Assembly: GCA_018398585.1 (NCBI GenBank)
Contig: JAGTTD010000011.1
Coordinates: 7,749,001-7,813,000, forward strand
Source: Simmondsia chinensis
Lineage: Eukaryota > Streptophyta > Magnoliopsida > Caryophyllales > Simmondsiaceae
Length of the DNA: 64,000 nucleotides
Direction of reading: 5' to 3'
The position numbers were made by a program, and so were the translations under genes. This document shows positions 44,709 through 56,396 of this stretch, one piece after another (within the stretch, counting starts at the first letter, position 1; each line of letters opens with the position of its first letter). A model generated the notes under the pieces. It ran no database searches, was not told the origin of the DNA, and saw only the letters and a list, made by a program, of their open reading frames with translations.

Positions 44709-46117
44709 TGATAAGTCCAATTTAGTATACAATTGTTTATATCTTTTAGGTTCAATTACTAATTATTTTACATCTAATTTTTATCTATTTTGCTCACTTT
44801 TGCTCTTTTTCACTCCTATTGTTATTTCCTTGCAAAAATGCTCATTTGTGCTAATTCTTGCTAGGTTTTATCATCAACAAATAAAAGCATGATACATCAA
44901 ACAAAAGTAAAAAATGAGTAAAAATGCACAAAACCCCACGGCTAAGGAAAAAGAACAAGAACATAAATAATTTCTCACAATTTGCAATTTTGGGCGGTAA
45001 AACAAGTAAATCAAAAGTAAGAACTTCTTTAATACTTTAAGAACAAATGCAACTTGATACAAAAAAGCAAGTTTGTGTGGTAGAATGAAGAAAAAAAATA
45101 AGAAAAAGTAAGCAAGTAAAGCAAATTGTATTGTAGCAAGGGGCGGCAAAGGGAGCTAATAAGGATGGTGCTCTTGCAATTTTTTATTTCGGAAACTTGT
45201 ATCCTCTTGTATTATAAATAGGGATGTATGGGAAGAGTTTTGGATGATTCAAAAATCCAATTCCAAAGAAAAAAACACAAATAAGTACAGGTTAGAAGGA
45301 GGAAAGGAAGAGAAAAGAAAGAGTTTTGTTGGTGATTTTTCATTTTCAAAGTTCTTTTCTATCATATTTTCCTCTTTAAGTTCAAGGTTTTTGTTTTATT
45401 TTTGCTTTATATTATGTTTACTATGAATTAATTTTGTTTTTCCAAGGCTACAATGCAACCTAAGTTGTAATATACGAGCTTTTTCTAATTCAACGTACTC
45501 AAAGTTTGTTTATTGCATTGTTGAAGTGTTTATTATTATTCTTCATGTGTTTTGAATGCTTAATTACCATTTAAAACTTTTAATGATTCATAATGAGTCT
45601 AAGAGTAGATTTATGAAGATTGCTAAAGTAATAAACACCACAAATTGAGCGAATGTTAGAGATATATTAACGCGATTTGTGTGATCCTAAGTGGAAACCA
45701 TGAATCTTCAAAACTATTTTCTTATTTAAATTCATGCAAGAGATTGATGAGTTAATATATAAAAGAGTATGCTAAGTATTGCTCGAGAGAGAATATTTAG
45801 TAAATTAGGATTTTCAACCATCTATATAAAATAACACTTTGAACCTCAAGAATAGAAAATTGTATTGATGCAAATAGGTAAAATCAGATGTCTTGGATCT
45901 TAAAAATCAGTATATTTCCTAAAAAAAATAGTAAAAACTTTAGTTCTTTTTATTTCATTTGTTACATATTAAAAATTTCAATTTCGGTCATTTAAATAGC
46001 ACTAGAACTACTAATTTCGGTACTTATTCAATAATTAATTCTCGTGGGAACGATACTCTATTCACTCCTTATTACTTGATACGACTTAATGCACTTGCTA
46101 AGAAAACACAAGCATCA
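44709..46117 (+). mobile_element. Solo LTR (probable gypsy, Tat-like) inserted in MITE-S
   Basis: Starts TGATAAGTCC and ends AAGCATCA (TGAT..ATCA). Flanks are TGCAG and TGCGG, a 5-base duplication with one change. TATAAATA lies at 45213-45220. Near 46040 the phrase CTCGTGGGAACGATACTC resembles the U5 end of plant Tat/Ogre-type LTRs; the lineage is inferred from that phrase only. No internal region follows: the interrupted MITE resumes at once, so the element collapsed by LTR recombination. 1,409 bases. Open frames inside have no domains. Confidence 0.7.
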
Positions 46118-46161
46118 TGCGGTTTCAAAACAAACTAACTTTTCTAATTTTTCAAGGCCAC
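46118..46161. mobile_element. MITE-S, second piece
   Basis: TGCGGTTTC then CTTTTCTAATTTTTCAAGG aligns with the inverse complement of 59517-59553. It therefore continues the arm at 44670-44708 after the solo LTR. GCCAC at its end is close to GTCAC at 59099-59103, the probable copia-4 target duplication. Confidence 0.65.
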
Positions 46162-48000
46162 TGTGGGGAGCATATTTCAAAAATATTCCATGGAGCAGGT
46201 GTAGCAAAAAACAAATTTTAAATTCTTAATTTTAAATTTAAAGTCCCAACCTAATTAAACGATTTAATTAGATCTAGATTTCACTTTAATAGGTTCATAA
46301 TATGACAAACAAACAAACAAAAATCAATTAAAGCAAAAATGGTATGTAGAATAAACGAAATAAAAGAAAATAAATTAAATATTACATATTTAATTAAACA
46401 TACTTGAAGCGCAAATCCTAATTCTGACTTAAAGATTTGAAATTGGTAGAAGATTTCTTGACACCTCAAGGTCTTCTTTGCAATGATCACTTCTAGCACT
46501 GGAGTGTAGGCTCCCAAAATATTTAACTTAGAAAAAAATTTTGGAATACAATTTTTTCTTTAATCTTTTCAAAAAATATTTTTTTAGAAAAATTATGGTA
46601 AACGATAATGTAGAAAACCCCTAAAACAATTTCAAGGTTTTTGTCGTGGGAGAAAACCAAGTTCCAAAACTTAATTCATAATTTCTCATGATAAATATCG
46701 TATTTATAAACATAAATCCCAGCCCATGAACGCGTTGTAGACCACTTGTCATTAACGTCATGCTGATACCAGCGACAGCTTTTATTTTCTTCTTTTAAAA
46801 AAAGTTTTAAACTGGACGCGTGCTGACAATTAAAATTTCAATTTCTTTTAATTTTATTTTAAAATACTATATTTATTGTATTATATATTCATCCCAGGAA
46901 TATTTGTTTAACATAAAAATTTATTTATATCCTAAATAAATAATTCATCTCATGAATTCATTTTTAAATGTTTTCAAACGATCCTTAAGTTGAGGCTTGC
47001 GAAGGGACTTTAGAACAATCTAACTCTAGCTCCAAATTGGTCAAATCTGATTATCATCTCATGATAACGATTCATTACCATTTAGTAAAACTTAATTGCA
47101 ATAAATAAGTTTGCACTCTAGAATTAAATATATTCACTCAAGAATTTTCCAAATAACTTTTATTATGAGGATTAACCCCTCTATTAGATATCCGTGAGCT
47201 AAAATAACTTTAGCTACTATCGTTACTTTTCTCACACCTCTCGCCGTAGTTCCCGACTTGTCCTTCTCAAACAGTTCAATAATATGGAAACAATTTCTAT
47301 ATTAATTCCAAATGTCAAACATATGGAATACTTTGGCCAAAGATTCTAGAATATATTTGTATGCTTGCGAATCTACTAAGTGGACATTTATATCTCATTA
47401 GAGACTATATATTTCATGTAAAACAACTATTCCCGCTACACTTCATACCGTTACTCAACGCACGTAAGATTCAAGTTAATGCACTTTGACTAGTCCTTTT
47501 AGCACATTAAAGCAACAAATAATTCATGCACGAGTTTAGTCTGTTTCCTGGATTTAGAATTATCATCTTACAAAATTAATTATTTCTGATAGTAGTTAAG
47601 AAACAAATAATTCAGGCAATCCTGCTTAGTGTTCCAATCTTATTGATAACACCAAAATAATACTCTTAGATCCCTATCCACATGACCACAATAAGTCATC
47701 AAACGTATCGTATTATAGTTTTATCCGACAAGTTGTCCAAACTTATCACCGAGTATGAACATACATTGACAACATATTACTAGTTTGATATAAGTGTATC
47801 TGTGGTTCAATCTCATTGATCACTTAAATCAAATCTGACAGGTCATCCTGGACTATGTCCATCTCATGGAACGCCTTAGAAAATAATCACACGGATGTTT
47901 GACTTGTAAAACATAATCAGATAATAAATAAATAAAATAATTTTATTTATTTAATATTTAAAACTAACTAATTGGGTTTTTCATGACACCAATTCCAACA
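46162..48000 (-). repeat. Copia-4 3' LTR
   Basis: Aligns with 57305-59097 throughout (for example GAGCATATTTCAAAAATATT at its start and ACACCAATTCC near its end). About 1.84 kb and non-coding. A third relative begins at 62561 in the opposite orientation. Confidence 0.85.
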
Positions 48001-48359
48001 ATCTCCCGCTTGTCCTAAGCCCAATTAGCCATGTATTGCATAACTATCCCCTAGGGATCTATCAACCATTTGACTATAAACTTTAACCAATACTGATTTT
48101 TCATTACCCTATTCTTTTGCTCGCATGCTTTCATCTATAAGGAACTTTTTGAGTCAAGTAGTCTACTTAACAATTTCATAGCTGTCAAGTGCCGACTTCT
48201 ATAATGAAGTAAGCAATACAAGACTGCTTTGCTCTTCACCATCTAATGACTCCCACTAAAAGATAAACAAGGATTTCAAACCTCTAATATCTAAACTCCC
48301 TTTTAAGACAAGCGATCCATGAAAAACTCACATTCTTTCTTTTGAATCTCGCATAAGCT

Positions 48360-49400
48360 TGATCTTAAGAATATAGTGTGCTCATCTTAGGTCTTCCACT
48401 TTTTAACCGACTAGACAATTAAACCTTAACAGCTCATAACAATTTTACATCATTCTCAATAAGTAGAATGTTATCTATATACAACATTTAGAAAGTCTCT
48501 ACTTTCTTGTTATGTCACTTCTACACTGATGGTTCACTAACCAATGATTTAAATCCCCAGGACTTGATTACCCGTCATTGAATCTACTATTCAACGAACA
48601 AGATGCTTATTTAAGTCTACAAATAAATTTCCTCAATTTGCATACTATATGCTCCTCACTCTTGGCAGCAATCCTTAAGTCTTTTTGGTTGTAATTGGTT
48701 TTGTATTACTTGTGATGTTTTAGATTGCTTTGGTGTTGTATTTGCTTGTTAGTTGGCAGGCCAATTGGCGCCTTAGGGGTCGTGTTTGATTCTGTTTGTC
48801 AATGCTGGTCAAGTGTGGCGGCCTTCTCGTGTTTTTGGCTCCATTTTCAATTAGGCGGTTAGATGGTTGAGGTCCTATTGCAGTGTTCTAAGATCTATTA
48901 TATATAGATCTAATCCTTGTAATCTCTTCATTCAATCAATAATAAAAACCTGATGTCCTATGGATAATCTCTCTAATTCTCATCTAATTCTCTACTCTCT
49001 CATCTTCTCTCAATTCTCTTCTCATCTTATCATTCTCTTTCACAAGGTTAGCTATCAATTTAGGTTTGATAGTTAACACATACTTGTCCAGTTGTATCAT
49101 ATACATAACTTTCCAAGATGACCATTCAAAAATGTCGTCTTGACTTCCATTTCACATATCTTATCACATGAAATACAATGGATGAGAGTATCCTTATGGA
49201 CTTAAGTATGACATCTGGCTAGAAGGTTTCATCAATGATAATTCCTTCCATTAGGTTATAACCCATTGCTATCAGTCTAGCCTTGAGGGTCTCTAACTTC
49301 TCATCTACTCAACTCTTTATACTTTTAGATCCATTCAGATCCAACCTAATGGACTTCATGTCCTTTGACGCTCCTACAAGTTCCCAGACTTAGTTAAAAT
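48360..49400 (-). pseudogene. Copia-4 reverse transcriptase relic
   Basis: On the minus strand, from 49390 down: ELVGASKDMKSI, VETLKARLIAMGY-type sequence, WEMEVKTTFLNGHLG near 49130, then after a roughly 380-base insertion SEEHIVCKLRKF near 48640, and finally a damaged YVDDI-equivalent near 48470. This is the order of copia reverse transcriptase. Stops and frameshifts are frequent. Confidence 0.7.
48700..49080 (+). mobile_element. Insertion in the copia-4 RT, probable small solo LTR
   Basis: The reverse-transcriptase relic is interrupted here by a sequence with a TATATATAG box near 48900, an AATAATAAAA polyadenylation-like stretch near 48940, a CT-rich tract, and an end reading GTTAACA. TACTTG occurs at both edges (48706-48711 and 49081-49086) and may be the target duplication. 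Exact ends are uncertain. Confidence 0.5.
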
Positions 49401-50179
49401 ATAATTACTTTAACTTAACATTATTGTCCTAACCCGTTGGTCTGCATCTTTATACTTAGGAGTTTCTTTATAGTCTAAAGGATCATATTCACTATCATAA
49501 GAGATCTAGCCCTGTATTCTACAAATGAACGCTCTCCTTGGGGATTCGAGCCCACCTAATATATTGCTAGGCCTGTATAACGGAGGCCATGAGTATTCAT
49601 TTAGAAGCACGCTTCCACCTGATATTTTGAGCCTTGTGAACCTTTTAATAATTTTAACAAACAAACAAAGTATGAAATCCACCTAACCATTCTTTGTATG
49701 TATGCAACGATAAGCTAACCAATCTACCGGTTACACCATGGGAAAGGGGCGTCAAGAACTATCAGTAAAGTGAGAAATATTCTTAACTAATATGTTTCCC
49801 ATACATAATTAACTCACCGCTTCATCCTTGCTCTGTAAGACAATATTACAATGCTCCTTAGGAGACTATCTCAATATTAGTACAAGTAAATGAGATACTC
49901 CAGGTCGGCGTGGTTGCATCTTCTTTCTTGTACCTCTATCTATCATAAAGAAGTCTAATCCTGTATTCTGTGAACAAACGCCCTCCACGGGGAGCAGCGT
50001 CTATCCACTATACTATCAGGTTGGCAATGGAGACCGTGAGGAAACAACTCTTTTACCTTGCTTCCACTTGAAATTTTAAACGGTGGATTTTTCTTTTAAG
50101 TTTGATTAACTCATGATCAATAATTAGATCATTTTCTAAATTTTATTTAACCATTAAATAAAACCCCATCCATATCAGG
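49401..50179. repeat. Copia-4 interior with a diverged direct duplication
   Basis: No protein domain. About 135 bases at 49505-49640 recur at 49948-50088; shared words include CCTGTATTCT, a GAACGC/CAAACGC core with CTCC..GGGGA, and CTTCCACTTGAAATTTT-like ends. Function unknown. Confidence 0.5.
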
Positions 50180-50944
50180 TGTTAGAACAAATCTTCAAAA
50201 ACTTGCAAGATCCTTGCAACTGGATAACCAAACAATTTCAGGTATCGAGGCCGTGTAATCACTTTTCTTAAGGTTTATTTCGGTATACGAAATATCCTCG
50301 AGGATACGATAAAAACTAAGTAAGAAGTGAGAGTGTGTAAGAGGAGAGATTGAATGAGATGTAGGGAGATTGAAGCTTCTTAAACAAGAACACAAAGACA
50401 CAAGAGCAATTGCACAAAAACACTTTTGATCTTTTCTCTTATTATTCTGTTGGAAAAGTTTTCTCTCAAAGTTTGTGTTCAAAGCCTTATGAAAATAGGG
50501 GAATTGGTACTGTATATAATGCCCTAAAGACCTCCTAAAAGACTCTAAAAGAAACCGCCAAAAATGGGGAAAAAACTGCGCAAAAAAACTGTCAAAACTG
50601 ACCTGTGTCAAAGCTGTGTGTTGACACACACTTCAACACACAGCTCTCTGTAAATGGGTGTCGAAGCTGAGTGTCGACACTCACATCAACACATTGCGTG
50701 TCGACACATAGCTACTTACCGTGCGCTTCTGTAAAGGCTGTATGTCGACACACGAGCCATGTGTGTCGACACACTGCACTCTTCCTGCAGTTCTGTTGGT
50801 TTGTGTGTTGACACACATGGCTCATGTGTCGACACACATTCCTAACAAGCCTTAAACGCTTAGAATTTTAAATGGGACAATCTTAAACACATTTATATAC
50901 ATATTCAACAAACATTCATTACATATTTTGAAAATACATCAACA
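50180..50944 (-). repeat. Copia-3 3' LTR
   Basis: 765 bases. Seven palindromes between about 50614 and 50840, including GAGTGTCGACACTC and ATGTGTCGACACACAT. TATA-like TATATAAT on the plus strand near 50513 (TATATA on minus). Confidence 0.9.
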
Positions 50945-51498
50945 TTCCCCCACCATTTTCAAAATATAATCAATCTCAAATAAAGGACGACTTATTGTGC
51001 ACCAATGAGGATGTCTCCTGATTGAACCCCCAACTAGGTAAGAGACCATACAGTTAATCAGATTGAAAATGGTAGATTAAGCTTTAAACCATACAACCCA
51101 TTTTACTAACTGACTATCTCATCACGCACAAGAGGTGCTCCCCGTACACACCCTACAACTCCCAAATCGACATATTTATGGCCTTATGTCCTAGACCCTT
51201 CGTGAGTGTTTCAGGACCAAACCCTTACTGAAAAATCACCCCTTTCAAGTGGCCAAACTTCAACACACACTAAGGTGGACCTCATTAATCATGTCCCTGC
51301 GACGCGACATTCATTAAGAATTTAAAATCATGTCTGTTAAGAGCTTAGCTCATCCTCTTACTATCTCTCACACAGGTACCAATTACTTCACACTCGGGAT
51401 GGAAAACTCTTATTTACTGCTTGCAATCACACAGATGACAAGTCTCTCTCAGTGAACCCAAGACTTAGCATCATACTAAGCATCGAGTTGAGGGCCTA

Positions 51499-52248
51499 TT
51501 ATGGGCAATTAATAATGACAGGTTTCAGCCCCATCCCTTCACTTATGTTTAAAACCAAGTTTCTACCCAACCCTTTTGTAAACGTATCCGCTAGATTCTG
51601 ACTTGTTCTCACGAAGTCTACAGTGATAACGCCTTCTTGAATAAGATGTCTCACTTTACTATGCCTTATGCCAATGTGTCTGGACTTCCCGTAAATATCA
51701 TTGTACACTCTAGAAAGCGCAGCTTGACTATCACAGTGGATAGATATCAGTGAGATCGGCTTAGGCCACAAAGGTATCTCATACAGGAGATCCTTTAACC
51801 ACTCGGCCTCTTTCGCCGCAGATGCAAGAGCTATAAACTCCGCCGCCATAGTAGGATCTGATATGCAAATTTGTTTCTTAGAACCCCAAGAAATTGGACC
51901 CCCACCAAGCAGAAACACCCATCTGCTTGTGGACGCATGATCCTCCACATCGGAGATCCAACTTGCATAAGAGTACCACTCTAAAGTGGGAGGATACCCT
52001 ACATAAGAAATACCATAATCCATGGTTTTCTTAAGGTACTTCAGTGCACAATCCACAGCATGCCAGTGTATCTTACTTGAATTGCTAGTATAATTACTAA
52101 GCTTTCCAATAGCAAAGGCTATGTCAGGCCTTCTGCTTGTCATGGCATACATAATACAACCAATGACTTGGGCATATCTCAATTGGGACATTGGGGCTCC
52201 CTCATTCGGTACAAGTTTCATGTTAGGATCCACTAGAATGGACACCAA
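51499..52248 (-). pseudogene. Copia-3 RNase H region
   Basis: A 249-codon open stretch on the minus strand begins in the end of reverse transcriptase (ARVIGCLMYAM-type: AQVIGCIMYAMTSRRPDIAF) and runs through RNase [59 protein letters not shown] and the terminal TSQNLADTFTKGL. This is the best preserved RNase H here. RNase H removes the RNA strand after copying. It lacks its own start and is only the end of a broken polyprotein. Confidence 0.88.
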
Positions 52249-52930
52249 TGCAGACTCATCATGGTGGAATCTTTTCAGTACATTTTCAACATAGTGGGAC
52301 TATGTCAAGGAAAGGGTATCACCTTCCCTTACAATTCTTATACCGAGGATTACCTCCGCCTCACCCATGTCCTTCATAGCAAGGTTTTCCGAGAGAAACT
52401 GTTTAGTGTTCTTTACTTGTTCCACATCAATACCGAATATCAATCATCGACATACGAACATATAATAACCCCTTTGCCATTATCAAACTTGCTATGGACA
52501 CATTTATCTGATTTATTTATAATGAATTTGTTGTTTAGAACAACTTGATCACATTTCTGGTGCTATTGCTTCGGGGCTTGCTTTAGCCCATACAGAGAGT
52601 GTATGAGTTTGCATACTTTTCTCTCTTAACCAGGAACAACAAAACCTTCCAGTTGTTCCATGTACGCTTCCACTTCTAGCTCAACATTAAGGAATGTCGT
52701 TTTGACATCCATTTGGTGAATCGCTAGTTTATACATTTAGGCAAGAGCTATCAAAACTCTTATCGTCAATATTTTTGCCACGGGGGCATACGCGTCAAAG
52801 TAGTCCAACCCGTGTTTGTGGGTGAACCCTTTAGCCACTAATCAGGCCTTGAATTTATCTATCGTTCCATCGACTTTTATCTTCTTTTTGAAGATCCATT
52901 TACACCTGATGGGCTTACTACCTTGTGGAA
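52249..52930 (-). pseudogene. Copia-3 reverse transcriptase relic
   Basis: On the minus strand, aligned with copia-2: the KVDGTIDKF start near 52870, DVKTTFLNVELEVEAYMEQL near 52700, LKQAPKQ near 52580 and a YVDD-equivalent near 52450. Frame changes and stops separate all of them. Confidence 0.8.
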
Positions 52931-53092
52931 GATCCACTAGGATCCAAGAATTATTACCCATGATAGAATCCATCTCATCATTCATCACCTCTTACCAAAA
53001 GGAGGCATCATGCAACTTCATCGCCTCATCAAACGTCATGGGATTAGCTTCCATGACACAGCAATATGGAGCTACTTGGTCCATATCATTCC

Positions 53093-53779
53093 TCAAACTT
53101 CTACCAAAAACATGTAAAAGTCCAAATCAAAAGATTTCTCTTTCCTCGCTTTCTTACTCCTTCGGAGTTCTAGAGCATTGTCGGGGGCATCTCTCCTCTC
53201 ATGATGAACATCATCATTTGATATTGGAATGTCATTCTCAATCGGTACATAATCCCTCGGTCTAGGGATAGAGGTAAATTGATTTTCATCAAAGATTGCA
53301 TCTATCGATTCTATTATTGTATTTATGTTGATATAATCATTAGATTCAATTACATAGACCTGATATGTCTTGCTATGAGACACATATCCAAATCAATGCC
53401 TCTTTCACCTAACTTCATATGTTTAGGCTTAGGGACTTTAACTACTGCCCTACACCCCCACACCTTTAGATAATTCAAATTAGGGACTCGTTTGTTCCAT
53501 AGTTCATACGGGGTTATTTTATTTCTCTATTTGGAACTCGATTTGATATATGATAGGCTGTTAACATTGACTCGCCTCAAAATCCATCGATGAGATCGGA
53601 AGCGGATAACATTGAATTAACCATTTCATGTATAGTCCCGTTTTTTCTCTCAGCCATGCCATTTTGTTGTGACGTATAAGGTGCTGTGACCTCATGTACA
53701 ATACCAGTGGTTTTGAAATACTTGGGATCATAGTATTCCCCACCACAGTCCGACCTAAGGCATTTGAGAAAGGTCTCAC
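53093..53779 (-). pseudogene. Copia-3 integrase end and linker
   Basis: Minus strand: the integrase core end near 53760-53600 has RSDCGGEYYDPKYF-type and PYTSQQNGMAE-type sequence with stops. The linker (53383-53093) has HSKTYQVYVIESNDYINI, then DNALELRRSKKARKEKSFDL. The integrase core is interrupted at 53804 by an RTE-type fragment. Confidence 0.8.
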
Positions 53780-53803
53780 AGTGTAGTTCGGTTTCTACTT
53801 TAT

Positions 53804-54013
53804 CAACAACAACAACAGTCCCAGTGCCCTGCGGCTCCCGCTGAACGCAGGGTCTGGGGGGTGGGGGGGGGGGGGTGTGATGTACGCAACCTTACCCCTT
53901 CCAGCTGGAAAGGAGACTGTTTCCGGGGACCCCCAACCTGAAGTAGTTGAATGCCTGCAGATAAACCACAAATCAATCACCTTGCATTCTGATAAAAAAG
54001 TCAAAGAAGGAGA
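53804..54013 (-). mobile_element. 210-bp RTE-type 3' tail fragment (or tail-sharing SINE)
   Basis: Flanked by an exact 16-base duplication, TCGGTTTCTACTTTAT (53788-53803 and 54014-54029). On the minus strand it ends in (GTT)4 and carries GGTTGCGTACATC-type and GGCACTGGGACTGTT sequence, shared with the tail of the RTE at 13360-13490. It includes a C-run (G-run at about 53855-53875 on plus). It is either a 5'-truncated RTE copy or a SINE using the same tail; no tRNA-like head is visible, which favours truncation. Confidence 0.85.
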
Positions 54014-54168
54014 TCGGTTTCTACTTTATATGCTTTAAATATATCTAGCAAGTCATCTTTGTGATTTATGAGATATACATAATAAAATCTTTAAAAAAAT
54101 CATCTATGAACGTTATAAAATATCTCTTTTCACCTAAACTTGGTATGTTCTTGAAATCACAAAAATTG

Positions 54169-54552
54169 CTATGTATTATCAAGTAAATTAGTCTCTCTTT
54201 GCACCAAAGGAAATGGCAATCTCGTTATTTTTGTTAATATGCACGTTTTGCATTTATCATCAACCTTATCCATGTGAGGTATCAACGATGAATTAACCAT
54301 TTCATGCAATCTACAAAAATTCACATGACTTGATCTTTGATGACTCAAAAACAATGAGTAAAGCATATAAACAAAACTATCAATTTTATTATCAACAGTT
54401 ATATTAAACATCCCATTACATAAGTACCCTTTGCCAACCAAGATACCCCTTTTGATAGTACAAGTTTGTCGGCCTCTAAGACCAACTTGAACGCAAATTG
54501 ATTTAATAGGCCACCGGACATGAGATTCTTCTTCAGGCCTGGAGTATAACAT
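54169..54552 (-). pseudogene. Copia-3 pre-integrase segment
   Basis: Minus strand: LRGRQTCTIKRGILVGKGYL, DNKIDSFVYMLYS, then HQRSSHVNFCRLHEMVNSSL, where the usual LGH is damaged, and CKTCILTKITRLPF with the paired cysteines. Corresponds to 24200-24480 in copia-2. Confidence 0.82.
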
Positions 54553-54555
54553 ACA

Positions 54556-55618
54556 TCAGTTAAAGGGTTTTTTCAGAGGTGAAAAGCAAGTCAAATTTTC
54601 CCTTCCCTTTAACCTGCATAGTCGGCCAATTGCCCATGAACAACACAGTTTCTCCATGGGCTCAAAAGTCGTGAAGAACCCCTTATCTTTACACACTTGC
54701 TTCATGGCCCCTGAGTCAATCCAATCAAGAGTTATCACTCTCGACTAGGTTGACTTCCGATATCATCGCCAAGAACGTATCATTTGACTTTTTAGTGCGA
54801 TGATCAAGCCCCTGGCCTTTCTTATTTTTAAGGCGGTAACAATCCCTACATAAGTGAGCGGGCTTTTGACCCCCCCAACAGACCATTTTCGGCCTCTTAT
54901 CATCTTTCTTCTTTTGGAAGTGTCGGGTTCTCTTGGGTCCCTTGCTTGACTGGCCTTCTTCTATGATGTTGATTTTTCCAACATCACCTAGGCGATCCTT
55001 GTTGTCATCACGTACCCTGTAGCCTTCCTTAATATACAAATGGTTAGCCAATTCCTCCATTGACACGTCTTCCTCCTTATATTTGAGACTTTTCTTAACG
55101 TTTCTCTATGAAGGTGAAAGTTTATCAATCAAGGATGAAACAACTATTGTATAGTCCATATTCATGCTATGTTGTTTAAAATTATTCAAGATTCGTTCGA
55201 TTTCATGGAATTGCTCCATGACAGGACGATTATCTACCATTTTATAATTATTAAATTGGCTAACCAGGAACTTTTTTATTGTTGCATTTTCGGCCATGTA
55301 GCGCACCTCAAGTGCATCCCATCGTTCCTTTGCAATCGGCATGTTTGAGTAGATATCAAATAGGGCATCAACCATGCCGTTCAGGATGTGCCCTCTACAG
55401 ATGTAGTATTCATTCTCCCACTTCAATAAGGCCCTTTGCTCGACCAAAGTCTCCTCCTTCTCAAAAGTGGGGGAAGAGAATGATGTATTCAACACATACA
55501 CCACATTCAAAGTCGTAATGAGGAAGTGCATCTTCCTCTGCCATCAACAGAAATTTCCACCATCAAATAGGTCCAACTTCACAAAATTGGCTGTCATTTC
55601 TCGAAGTGATGAAGCCAT
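54556..55618 (-). pseudogene. Copia-3 gag, zinc knuckle and protease
   Basis: ATG at 55618 (MASSLREMTANFVKLDLFDG) with a stop soon after, then 55531-55106 MHFLITTLNVVYVLNTSF to DYTIVVSSLIDKL. A second stretch, 55066-54725, has EELANHLYIKEGYR and a knuckle CWGGQKPAHLCRDC in which the second ligand Cys is Gly. The protease active site reads WIDSGAMKQVCKDKGFF (54720 downward). The last phrases lie in several frames. Confidence 0.85.
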
Positions 55619-55648
55619 ATCCCAAAACTATAGTATAAACCTTAAGAT

Positions 55649-56396
55649 TGTTAGAACAAATCTTCAAAAGCTTGCAAGATCTTTGCAACTGGGTAACCAA
55701 AAGATCTCAAGTGTTGAGGCCGTGTCATCACGCTCCTTAAGGTTTATTCGGTACACGAAATATCCTCGGAGATACAACAACAACCAAGGATGAAATGAGA
55801 GTGTGTAAGAGGGGAGATTGAATGAGATGTAGGAGATTGAAGTTTACTGAACAAGAACACAAATACACAAGAACAATTGCACAAAAACACTTTAGATCTT
55901 TTCTCTTCTTATTCTCTTGGAAACTTTTTCTCTCAATGTATGTGTTCAAAGCCTTATGAAAATAGGGGAATTCTTACAGTATATAATGCCTCAAAACATC
56001 CCAAATGACCTCAAAAGGAATTGCCAAAAACAGCCCAAAAAATCGTCAAAACCGAACTGTGTGTCTAAGCTGTATATCGACACACAATTCGACACACAGC
56101 TCACTGTAAATAGGTGTCGAAGTTGAGTGTCGACACTCAATTCAGCGCACATCTCTTCTATAAGCCTGTGTGTCGGCACATAGCTACTTCCCGTGCACTT
56201 CTGTAAAGGCTGTGTGTCAACACACGGGCCATGTGTGTTGAGACATAGCACTCTTACTGCGGTTTTACTGGTTTGTGTGTCGACACACATGGCCCATATG
56301 TCGACACACATCCCTAACAAGCCTTAAACACTTAGAATTTGAAATGGGATATATATACGACAAACATTCATTATATATTTTGAAAATACATCAACA
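55649..56396 (-). repeat. Copia-3 5' LTR
   Basis: 748 bases, closely like 50180-50944. Seven palindromes between about 56065 and 56310, including GTGTGTCGACACACA near 56275. TATA-like sequence near 55980. Confidence 0.9.

Larger units (their letters stand above)
50180..56396 (-). mobile_element. Copia-3: minus-strand copia element nested in copia-4
   Basis: LTRs at 50180-50944 and 55649-56396, same family as copia-1/2/5 (TGTTGATGTATTTTC start on the minus strand). Polypurine tract GAAAATGGTGGGGGAA adjoins the left LTR. ATCTTAAGGTTTAT follows the right LTR, then gag starts at 55618. Order on the minus strand: gag, protease, integrase, reverse transcriptase, RNase H. A 210-base RTE-type fragment interrupts integrase. 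Flanks TCAGG and CCAAG match at only three of five bases, so the target duplication has decayed or one edge was altered. Confidence 0.88.
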
